A stretch of 11,920 bases of DNA, from the NCBI GenBank assembly GCA_000436735.1, contig FR887226.1, positions 1,001 through 12,920 on the forward strand. The letters are read 5' to 3'. Each line of letters begins with the position of its first letter. Position 1 is the stretch's first letter. A model generated the notes under the pieces. The model was not told the DNA's origin. It saw nothing but the letters and a program-made list of their open reading frames with translations, and did no database searches. A program made the position numbers and the translations under genes. The DNA comes from Firmicutes bacterium CAG:170 (GTDB lineage Bacteria > Bacillota > Clostridia > Oscillospirales > Oscillospiraceae). Shown one piece after another: positions 1 through 5,986 of this stretch.

Positions 1-1252
1 GATGGCGGGCCTGCGGCCCATCGTGCTCGAACGCGGGCTGGACGCCGCGCAGAGAAAGGCGAAGGTAGAGGCGTTCTGGGCGGGCGGCGAGCTGGACCCG
101 GAATGCAACGTGCAGTTCGGAGAGGGCGGTGCGGGAACATTTTCCGACGGAAAGCTCAACACGGGCACGAAAAATGAACGCATCGGCTGGGTGCTGGAGC
201 AGTTTGCCGAGGCGGGTGCCGGTGCGGAGATCTTATTTGACGCCAAGCCCCACATCGGGACGGACGTTTTGGTGACGGTCGTGCAGAATCTGCGCGAAAA
301 GATCCTGCACTACGGCGGCGAGGTGCGCTTCGGCACAAGGCTGACGGGCCTGCGGATGGAAAACAGCCGTCTTGCGGCGGTGCGCGCGGTGCAGAACGGC
401 GAAGAGACGGAGCTTCCGTGTACGCAGCTGCTCCTTGCGATCGGTCACAGCGCGCGCGACACGTTCGAGATGCTGCACGCGGCGGGGATCCCGATGGAGC
501 CGAAGCCCTTTTCGATGGGCGTGCGCATCGAGCACCCGCAGCGGCTGATCGACGAGAGCCAGTACGGCCCCTTCGCGGGCCGTCCCGGCCTTCCGGCGGC
601 GGATTACAAGCTGAATGTCCATCTGCCGGACGGGGGTTCGGCATACACGTTCTGCATGTGTCCCGGCGGACAGGTGGTGGCCTCCGCGTCGGAGACGGGC
701 GGTGTTGTGACGAACGGCATGAGCAATGCGGCCCGCGACGGCGAAAATGCCAATGCGGCGCTGCTCGTGACGCTGAATCCGGAGGATTTCCCGGACAAAT
801 CGACGCTTGGCGGCATGTACTGGCAGCGGGAGCTGGAGCGGGCGGCCTTCCGCGCGGGCGGCGAAAATTACCATGCGCCTGCGCAGCTTGTGGGCGATTT
901 TCTGGCGCACAGGCCCTCGGAAGGCGCCGGAGCGGTCGCGCCGACCTATCGGCCGGGCGTCCGGTACTGCGATCTGCATGACGTTCTGCCGGAGCGCATC
1001 ACGTCCGTTCTCGAACGGGCGCTGCCGGAGCTGGACAGGAGGCTGCACGGCTTTGCGCGCGCGGACGCAGTCATGACCGCGCCGGAGACGCGAAGCTCCT
1101 CGCCGGTGCGCATCGTCCGAGGCGCGAACCGCCAGTCCGCCGCGGCGGGGCTTTATCCCTGCGGCGAGGGCGCGGGTTATGCGGGCGGCATCATGTCGGC
1201 GGCGGTGGACGGGATGCTGAGCGCGGAGGCGCTCATCGCGGCGCTGAAATAA
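1..1252 (+). CDS. FAD-dependent dehydrogenase (COG2509-like), 5' end cut by window
   Basis: The frame is open from the window edge, so the ATG at base 2 is almost certainly internal. The first visible residues (GLRPIVLERG) look like the second strand of a Rossmann FAD-binding fold, whose GxGxxG loop would lie just upstream. Residues 40-52 hold a Gly-rich stretch, GEGGAGTFSDGKL, which I recognise from the uncharacterised FAD-dependent dehydrogenases of the COG2509 type. Near the C-terminus, CGEGAGYAGGIMSAAVDG matches the conserved segment that closes the FAD site in these flavoproteins. About 416 residues are visible; intact relatives are roughly 450-530. It is probably a cytosolic flavoprotein oxidoreductase, and its substrate is unknown. 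The gene ends in TAA and runs into a strong hairpin shared with galM. The family call is from recalled motifs; the physiological role cannot be inferred here. Confidence 0.85.
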   Translation, partial: MAGLRPIVLERGLDAAQRKAKVEAFWAGGELDPECNVQFGEGGAGTFSDGKLNTGTKNERIGWVLEQFAEAGAGAEILFDAKPHIGTDVLVTVVQNLREKILHYGGEVRFGTRLTGLRMENSRLAAVRAVQNGEETELPCTQLLLAIGHSARDTFEMLHAAGIPMEPKPFSMGVRIEHPQRLIDESQYGPFAGRPGLPAADYKLNVHLPDGGSAYTFCMCPGGQVVASASETGGVVTNGMSNAARDGENANAALLVTLNPEDFPDKSTLGGMYWQRELERAAFRAGGENYHAPAQLVGDFLAHRPSEGAGAVAPTYRPGVRYCDLHDVLPERITSVLERALPELDRRLHGFARADAVMTAPETRSSSPVRIVRGANRQSAAAGLYPCGEGAGYAGGIMSAAVDGMLSAEALIAALK

Positions 1253-1258
1253 GAAACA

Positions 1259-1298
1259 AAGGGGAAGAAGTCTGTGACTTCTTCCCCTTAGTTGTTTT
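1259..1298. terminator. Bidirectional hairpin terminator between the flavoprotein gene and galM
   Basis: A perfect 14-bp stem (1259-1272 with 1276-1289) with a 3-nt TGT loop lies between two convergent genes. On the plus strand a T-rich tail (GTTGTTTT) follows. On the minus strand the tail TTTGTTTCTTATTTC follows. Either strand can act as a rho-independent terminator, which suits its place 7 bases after one stop codon and about 20 bases after the other. Confidence 0.85.
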
Positions 1299-1308
1299 GA
1301 TAGACGGC

Positions 1309-2334
1309 TTATTCGTCCACGGAAAAGGCGTAGACGGTCGTGCTGTCAAAGGCTTCGCCCGCGCGCAGGATGCAGCTGGGCCAATCGGGATGGTGGATGC
1401 AGTCGGGATAATGCTGCGTTTCCAGACAGAACGCGGCGCGGTGGCCGTAGACCTGTCCGTTTTTGCCGCTGACCGGCCCCATGCCGTTGGCGGTGTAGAG
1501 CTGAACGCCGGGCTGATCGGTCGTGACCTGCATGACGATGCCGCTTTCCGGCGATCTTGCGGTGACGGCGGGAATGCTGCCGTCGAGGATGAAGTTCGCG
1601 TCGTAGCCGCGGCTGGCGCGGACGCAGTCCTCGTCGTTGTCGGCGTCCTGGCCGATGGCCTTGAAGCGCCGGAAATCCATCGCCGTACCGGAGACGGGCC
1701 GGATCTCGCCCGTCGGCAGGCAGACGTCGTCGTTGGGCGTGAAGAGATCGGCGTGGATCTTCAGCAGCTGCTTCTGCACGTCGCCCTTGCCGTTGAGGTT
1801 AAAATAGCTGTGATTCGTGAGATTCAGGATCGTGTCCTGATCGGTCTCGGCATGGTAATGGATGCAGAAGCTGTCGCCCTTCCAGCAGAAGCGCACCGAG
1901 AGTGTGAGTGTGCCGGGATAGCCCTCCTCGCCGTCGGGTGAGACGCGCGAAAATACGAGGCCGTCGGCCTCCTCGTGCGCATCCCAGACGTATTTGTCAA
2001 AGCCGCGCAGGCCGCCGTGCAGATGGTTCACGCCGTTGTTTTTTGCAAGGGGATAGCTTTTGCCGTTCAGCTCGAACGACGCGCCGCCGATGCGGTTGGC
2101 AAAGCGGCCGATGGTTGCGCCGAGGTAGCCGGGCGTTTTGACATAGCCCTCCAGCGTGTCATAGCCGAGCACCACGTCGGTCAGTACGCCGTACCGGTCC
2201 GGCACCTGAAGGCTGCGGATGGTTGCGCCGTAGTCCAGCAGCTCCGCGCGCAGGCCGTGTTCGTTTTCCATCGTCCAGCAGTGTACTGCCGTTCCGTTTT
2301 CAAGTGCCCCAAAGGGACGCTTTGTAAGCTTCAT
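1309..2334 (-). CDS. galM: Aldose 1-epimerase (mutarotase)
   Basis: Interconverts the alpha and beta anomers of aldoses such as galactose and glucose in the cytosol. The 341-residue protein has the family marks: GRFANRI near residue 76, NHLHGG at 103-108, the catalytic acid His175 in NLTNHSYFNL, and the catalytic base Glu305 in FCLETQHYPD. Length and motif order are normal for the GalM/Mro family. I chose the ATG at 2334 because GGAG sits about 9 bases before it. The in-frame ATG at 2361 has no Shine-Dalgarno and falls next to a leader hairpin. The gene is monocistronic, with its own promoter at 2394-2422, and terminates at the hairpin shared with the convergent flavoprotein gene. No other galactose-pathway gene is nearby, so a general housekeeping role in sugar use is the safest reading. 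Confidence 0.95.
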   Translation of the reverse strand: MKLTKRPFGALENGTAVHCWTMENEHGLRAELLDYGATIRSLQVPDRYGVLTDVVLGYDTLEGYVKTPGYLGATIGRFANRIGGASFELNGKSYPLAKNNGVNHLHGGLRGFDKYVWDAHEEADGLVFSRVSPDGEEGYPGTLTLSVRFCWKGDSFCIHYHAETDQDTILNLTNHSYFNLNGKGDVQKQLLKIHADLFTPNDDVCLPTGEIRPVSGTAMDFRRFKAIGQDADNDEDCVRASRGYDANFILDGSIPAVTARSPESGIVMQVTTDQPGVQLYTANGMGPVSGKNGQVYGHRAAFCLETQHYPDCIHHPDWPSCILRAGEAFDSTTVYAFSVDE

Positions 2335-2364
2335 ATCGGAAATCTCCAATCTTATCTGCATTGT

Positions 2365-2387
2365 GCCGCAGACGCAACGCCTGCGGC
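2365..2387 (-). promoter_or_regulatory. Palindrome in the galM 5' leader
   Basis: A perfect 7-bp inverted repeat (GCCGCAG 2365-2371, CTGCGGC 2381-2387) with a 9-nt loop starts at about +1 of the predicted galM transcript and ends about 30 bases before the chosen start codon. It could be an operator or a 5'-stabilising RNA hairpin. The sequence shows the symmetry but not the function. Confidence 0.4.
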
Positions 2388-2393
2388 GCTTTT

Positions 2394-2422
2394 ATCATAG
2401 CACAGAATCCTTCGCGCGCCAA
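2394..2422 (-). promoter_or_regulatory. Sigma-A-type promoter for galM
   Basis: On the minus strand, TTGGCG (2422-2417) and TATGAT (2399-2394) are separated by exactly 17 bases. The predicted start of transcription is near 2387, leaving a leader of about 50 bases. Confidence 0.75.
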
Positions 2423-2570
2423 GTCTTTGCGGAAAAAGCGGATGCTGCGGAATGTTAAATAAATTTAAGATAACACCGCAGTATACGGGAAGACAAACAG
2501 AGTGTGGAATGTTTTTGAAAGAAAAAGCTGCCCGATTAGGATAATACAGCCAAAAGTACGAAAATTGTTA

Positions 2571-2599
2571 TTGCATTTTTGTAAAATTTAAGTTAAAAT
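2571..2599 (+). promoter_or_regulatory. Sigma-A-type promoter for the antiporter operon
   Basis: TTGCAT (2571-2576) and TAAAAT (2594-2599) are separated by 17 bases, in a strongly AT-rich stretch that could supply an UP element. The predicted start is near 2606, giving a leader of about 130 bases. The rest of the 2423-2570 interval is AT-rich with no gene I can support. A weaker GATAAT near 2540 lacks a well-spaced -35. Confidence 0.75.
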
Positions 2600-2605
2600 A
2601 ACGAA

Positions 2606-2735
2606 ACCGCAAAGGAAGGCCGCGCAAATACGCGGCCGCACAGGAATAGTCGGGAAGCTGCCGCGTAGGATGAAGGAAGAACGCGGACGCTTCCCGGACT
2701 GCATTCCGGGAAAGCGGTGCGGAAGGAGGAGTGGA
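2606..2735 (+). promoter_or_regulatory. Structured leader of the antiporter operon with alternative hairpins
   Basis: Three inverted repeats lie between the predicted transcript start and the ribosome binding site. P1 pairs 2618-2624 with 2631-2637 (7 bp, loop CAAATA). H1 pairs 2652-2658 with 2689-2695 and continues inward as 2661-2666 with 2681-2686. H2 pairs 2691-2698 with 2705-2712 (8 bp, 6-nt loop). H1 and H2 both need the strand 2691-2698, so they cannot form together. No U-run follows H2, so this is not an obvious terminator; control of translation or RNA stability is more likely. It does not match any riboswitch consensus I can recall. Confidence 0.5.
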
Positions 2736-4190
2736 ATGCCGCAGTTTCAGCAATCCATCGAATCGGCGCAGCCCGTCGCGGCAGTGATTATCTCCGTGGC
2801 GCTGATGCTGTTTGCGGGCTTTGCGCTCACGCGCATCACAAAGTTGCTTCGTCTGCCGAACGTGACGGCCTATATTCTCGCGGGTATTCTGATCGGCCCG
2901 TACTGCCTGAACCTTGTTCCGCAGCGCATCATTGACGGGACGGATTTCTTGTCCGACATCGCGCTGGCGTTCATCGCGTTTTCGACCGGTGAGTTCTTCA
3001 AGCTCTCCGTTCTGAAAAAGAGCGGCATGAGGGTCGTGTGGATCACGCTGTTCGAGGCCGTTCTGGCCTCGGCCTTTGTCTTTATTCTGACATATTTTGT
3101 GCTTCGGCTCGAGCTGGCGTTTTCCGTCGTGCTGGCGGCGCTGGCCTCGGCGACAGCGCCTGCTTCCACGATGATGACCATCCGTCAGACCGGCGCGAAG
3201 GGCGACTTTGTCGATACGCTGTTGCAGGTCGTGGCGCTGGACGACGTGGTGGGGCTGGTGCTCTACTCCGTGGCGATCTCCGTCGCGCTGGCAAGCCTCG
3301 GCGGCGCGGGCGGCTTCTCGTTTGAGACGCTGGTGAAGCCGGTGCTGCTGAATCTGGCAGCGCTGGCGCTGGGCGGGGTGTTCGGCCTGTTCATGAAGCT
3401 GCTGATGCCGGAGCGCCGCTCGACCGACAACAAGCTCATTATCTCCGTGGCGCTTCTGTTCGCGTTCTGCGGCGTATGTGCGCTGATCGATGTTTCGCCG
3501 CTGCTCGGGTGCATGGCGATGGGCACGGTGTATACGAACGTCGCCGAAAACGACAAGCTTTTCAAGCAGCTCGGCTATTTCAGCCCGCCGATCCTGCTGC
3601 TGTTTTTCGTCCGTTCGGGCATGAATTTCAAGCTCGACGCGCTCTTTTCCGCGTCCGGCAGCCTGAACGGCGTGCCGCTGATCGCGGTCGGCGTGGGCTA
3701 TTTCCTCGTCCGTATCCTCGGCAAATACGTTGGCGCGTGGCTTGGCTGCGCAGCGGTCAAAAAGGATCGGCTCGTCCGCAACTATCTGGGACTCGCACTC
3801 ATTCCGCAGGCGGGCGTGGCCATCGGCCTCGCTGCGCTTGGCGCGCGGACGCTCGGCGGCGTGATGGGAAGCGACCTCGAGACGATCATCCTCGCCTCGA
3901 GCGTGCTCTACGAGCTGCTTGGGCCGGGCTGCGCGAAGCTGGCGCTGTATCTGTCGAAATCTTATTCGACGAGGCTCGAGGACGTTGCGGTCGTCGCGGA
4001 AACGACGGAGACCGGCGAAAGGAAATCCGACGTGCAGCTCCTGATCGAGCGCATCCAGAAGATCCGGTCGGAGCTTCCGGCGCAGCCGCGTGAGGAAATG
4101 AGCGAGGAGGAGGCCGCCTTTATGGAGGCGGCGGAGGAACAGCTGGCGCAGACACAGGCGCAGCGCCGGCATTTTTATCTCAGGAGGTAA
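2736..4190 (+). CDS. CPA2-type cation/proton antiporter (Na_H_Exchanger family)
   Basis: A polytopic membrane protein of 484 residues, predicted to exchange Na+ or K+ for H+ across the cell membrane. It is hydrophobic from residue 13 to about 410, which fits 12-13 helices. TAPAS at 140-144 fits the unwound crossing helix, and the acidic pair Asp169-Asp170 in VALDDVVG fits the ion-binding site of electrogenic CPA2 members such as NapA. A charged tail of about 70 residues follows, rich in Glu and Gln and probably helical; there is no TrkA-N (RCK) domain as in KefB/KefC. I start it at 2736, six bases after AAGGAGG (2723-2729). The longer in-frame start at 2670 has no binding site and lies inside a leader hairpin loop. 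It is the first gene of an operon with the MgtC-like gene, separated by 6 bases. Ion specificity cannot be read from the sequence. Confidence 0.9.
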   Translation: MPQFQQSIESAQPVAAVIISVALMLFAGFALTRITKLLRLPNVTAYILAGILIGPYCLNLVPQRIIDGTDFLSDIALAFIAFSTGEFFKLSVLKKSGMRVVWITLFEAVLASAFVFILTYFVLRLELAFSVVLAALASATAPASTMMTIRQTGAKGDFVDTLLQVVALDDVVGLVLYSVAISVALASLGGAGGFSFETLVKPVLLNLAALALGGVFGLFMKLLMPERRSTDNKLIISVALLFAFCGVCALIDVSPLLGCMAMGTVYTNVAENDKLFKQLGYFSPPILLLFFVRSGMNFKLDALFSASGSLNGVPLIAVGVGYFLVRILGKYVGAWLGCAAVKKDRLVRNYLGLALIPQAGVAIGLAALGARTLGGVMGSDLETIILASSVLYELLGPGCAKLALYLSKSYSTRLEDVAVVAETTETGERKSDVQLLIERIQKIRSELPAQPREEMSEEEAAFMEAAEEQLAQTQAQRRHFYLRR

Positions 4191-4196
4191 CGGAGA

Positions 4197-4916
4197 ATGA
4201 ATCAGGATGTGATCGCGGGCCTGCTTGGCCCATGGAGCGCGGAGCTTGGCCTCGGCGCGATCTTGCTGCGCGCGGCGCTGAGCGTGCTGTTTTCCGCGGT
4301 GATCGGCTGCGAACGCTCCAGCAAGCGGCATTCCGCCGGTCTGCGTACCTTTATTCTGGTCAGCATCACCGGGACGGCGGCCATGCTGACCGACCGGCTT
4401 TTGATGGAGCTGGCGGGCGTGCCGGTGCCGGTGCTCTCGGCGGCGGCGGTCATCGGCATGGCGACCATCAGCGGCAATTCCATCCTTTTCAGCTCCAAGA
4501 ATCAGATCAAGGGCCTTACGACCTCGGCGGGCCTGTGGTGCTGCGGACTGATCGGGATGGCGCTTGGCGCGGGGCTGTATACGCTGTCGCTCGTGCTGTT
4601 TCTGGTGCTGCTTTGCAGCATGTCGGGACTTCCGGTGCTGGAAAAGCACCTCAAGGACCGCTCGAATCATTTTGAAGTGCATCTGGAGCTGAAAAACAAG
4701 GGCGACCTTGCCGAGTTCGTGGCGACCATCCGCGCGCTGGGCATCCGCATCGACGATATCGAGTCGAACCCGGCCTACGTCGGCTCGGGGCTGAGTGTGT
4801 TTTCGGTGTCCTTTACCGTGACCAGCGCGGAGCTGAAGCAGTACAAGAAGCACGAGGAGATCATTGAGGCGCTCCGTTCGCTGGAATATGTCTACTACAT
4901 CGAGGAGATGAACTGA
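4197..4916 (+). CDS. MgtC/SapB-family membrane protein
   Basis: The 239-residue protein has about five hydrophobic helices in its first 140 residues and a soluble C-terminal domain (about 150-239) of alternating strands and helices, like the ACT-type domain of MgtC relatives. Family marks include IGCERSSKRHSAGLRTFILV near residue 36 and IKGLTTSAGLWCCGLIGMALGAG near 102-124. The segment between them, where relatives usually have a GIGFLGAG-like motif, reads IGMATISGNSILFS, so the signature is altered. MgtC proteins are linked to growth in low Mg2+ and to membrane energetics; the role of this variant is unknown. Its AGGAGG (4182-4187) overlaps the end of the antiporter gene, so the two are probably translated together. 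Pairing with an antiporter suggests a joint job in ion balance. Confidence 0.8.
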   Translation: MNQDVIAGLLGPWSAELGLGAILLRAALSVLFSAVIGCERSSKRHSAGLRTFILVSITGTAAMLTDRLLMELAGVPVPVLSAAAVIGMATISGNSILFSSKNQIKGLTTSAGLWCCGLIGMALGAGLYTLSLVLFLVLLCSMSGLPVLEKHLKDRSNHFEVHLELKNKGDLAEFVATIRALGIRIDDIESNPAYVGSGLSVFSVSFTVTSAELKQYKKHEEIIEALRSLEYVYYIEEMN

Positions 4917-4958
4917 CCGCGCCGCCTGCACACAGGGCGCGCAGACAGTTTTCGGAAC

Positions 4959-4990
4959 GGCCCTGACCGCAGGCTGCGGTCAGGGCCTTT
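4959..4990 (+). terminator. Hairpin terminator after the antiporter operon
   Basis: A perfect 13-bp GC-rich stem (4959-4971 with 4975-4987) with a 3-nt loop follows the MgtC-like stop by about 40 bases. Only three T residues follow it, so it may be a weak intrinsic terminator or a 3'-end stabiliser. Confidence 0.6.
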
Positions 4991-5130
4991 GCACATGGCG
5001 AGAACTGCGGCGGCATTTTCGATTTTTTTACGGAAAAAGTGTGCATTCCGTCTTGAAAGTGCCGCAGGCGCGTGCTGAACGAAGGACACTTATGAAGCGT
5101 CGCAGAGATGCGGCGTTTCCAAAGACAGAT

Positions 5131-5180
5131 GGTTAGGAGCATCTAACCGTGATTTGCACGCTGGTTAGATAAAACTAACT
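5131..5180. promoter_or_regulatory. Tandem GGTTAG-N6-CTAACC palindromes, probable operators
   Basis: Two 18-bp palindromes occur in tandem. The first, 5131-5148, is perfect: GGTTAG, six bases, CTAACC. The second, 5163-5180, has one mismatch in the last base. Their centres are 32 bp apart, about three helical turns, so two bound dimers would lie on the same face of the DNA. The half-site resembles that of DtxR/IdeR iron boxes (GGTTAG...CTAACC), but those have a 1-bp spacer rather than 6. They stand directly before the truncated methyltransferase frame and may originally have controlled it or a gene now lost. The rest of 4991-5130 holds no gene I can support. Confidence 0.55.
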
Positions 5181-5185
5181 GCGAG

Positions 5186-5737
5186 TTGCATTCCGGTGTG
5201 TGCGGCCTATGCTGCCGAAGCATGGGCGGAAGCGCCCGGAGCGCCTCGCCGGACGCAAAAATTCTGGACCGCGGCTGCGGCGGAGGCGCGAACATCCGCA
5301 GGCTCCTGAAAAAGTATCCGCAGAGCATCGTCAAGGGCGTCGATTACTCCGCTGCCAGCGTGGAAAAGGCGCGGAGGCTCAACCGGGATGCGATCGCGGA
5401 CGAGCGCTGCGCCGTGTGGCAGGGAAGCGTGGCAAAAATGATCTTCGCGGCCTCGTGGTTCGACGCGGTCACGGCGTTCGAGACGGGCTGCTTCTGGCCG
5501 GAGCTGAGGCAGAGCTTCCGCGAGGTTTTGCGCGTTTTGAAGCCGGGCGGCACGTTTTTGATCTGCAACGAGTGCGGCGGCGACAACGAAAAGGACGAAA
5601 AATGGACGGAGCGGATCGAAGGCATGACGATCTACAAGGATACCGAGCTGAAGGCGGCACTGGAGCAGAGCGGCTTCCGTGACGTGCAGATCCACAAAAA
5701 TCAAAGGGGCTGGCTCTGTGTGCTTGCCCGGAAATGA
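5186..5737 (+). CDS. Class I SAM-dependent methyltransferase, damaged N-terminus
   Basis: The frame codes for 183 residues from a TTG, or 171 from the ATG at 5222. Neither start has a Shine-Dalgarno. The SAM-binding motif I is ILDRGCGGGANI at about residues 25-36, with Arg where Ile or Val normally follows the Asp. VKGVDYSAASVEKAR (motif II), FDAVTAFETGCFWPEL and REVLRVLKPGGTFLICNE follow, then a C-terminal segment ending in GWLCVLARK. Relatives I know start about 30-40 residues earlier with a helix leading into motif I; here that region is short and Cys/Ser-rich, as if partly deleted. Together with the missing binding site and unusual substitutions, this points to a gene in decay. The methyl acceptor is unknown. 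It lies just downstream of the GGTTAG palindromes and in the same frame as the permease remnant that follows. Confidence 0.65.
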   Translation: MHSGVCGLCCRSMGGSARSASPDAKILDRGCGGGANIRRLLKKYPQSIVKGVDYSAASVEKARRLNRDAIADERCAVWQGSVAKMIFAASWFDAVTAFETGCFWPELRQSFREVLRVLKPGGTFLICNECGGDNEKDEKWTERIEGMTIYKDTELKAALEQSGFRDVQIHKNQRGWLCVLARK

Positions 5738-5743
5738 GGGTGC

Positions 5744-5977
5744 ATGAGCTGCGCGGTCCACCTCGACTATCAGGGAGGCACGATGCTGACCGGCGGCGTC
5801 GGCAACATCATCGGCACGCTCTTCGGCGTTCTGTCCCTGAACACGATCAAGAGCATCGTTTCGTCACTCGGTCTTGACGAGGCGTGGTGGACAAATATCA
5901 CCGTTGCTGCTATGATATGTCTGTTCCTGGTCGTGCAGAGCCTTGTGCTCTCGCGCAAGAACAAAAATGAAAACTGA
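5744..5977 (+). pseudogene. C-terminal remnant of a sugar ABC transporter permease
   Basis: Only about 77 codons remain. From GGTMLTGGVGNIIGTLFGVL to the end, the sequence matches the last part of RbsC/YjfF-type permeases of sugar ABC transporters. It has the characteristic LTGGVG-GT-FGVL segment, a WWTNI turn and a final membrane helix (about residues 50-70) before a basic tail. Full-length relatives are about 310-350 residues, so roughly four fifths are missing. The ten or so residues before GGT do not look like the normal upstream helix. This suggests that a deletion joined methyltransferase-side DNA to the permease stub. It ends 9 bases before the kinase start, as the last transporter gene of a sugar operon would. 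It cannot form a working permease. Confidence 0.75.
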
Positions 5978-5986
5978 GGTGCAGGC

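Noticed and set aside
1297..1941. Plus-strand 214-codon frame opposite galM
   Set aside because: Shadow of a clearly recognised galM with all catalytic motifs on the other strand.
2670..2735. A 22-codon N-terminal extension of the antiporter
   Set aside because: No Shine-Dalgarno before 2670, a charged Cys-containing extension unlike the family, and overlap with leader hairpins. The ATG at 2736 has an excellent binding site.
2568..4931. A 787-codon open frame antisense to the antiporter and MgtC-like genes
   Set aside because: Its product is extremely rich in Arg, His, Gln and Ala with no recognisable domain, and it has no ribosome binding site. It is the mirror of two well-supported genes in GC-rich DNA with few antisense stops.
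5092..5136. A 14-codon frame (MKRRRDAAFPKTDG) after AAGGA, ending at the first GGTTAG palindrome
   Set aside because: Too short and unsupported. It could be a leader peptide or the leftover start of a lost gene, but nothing in the sequence decides this.
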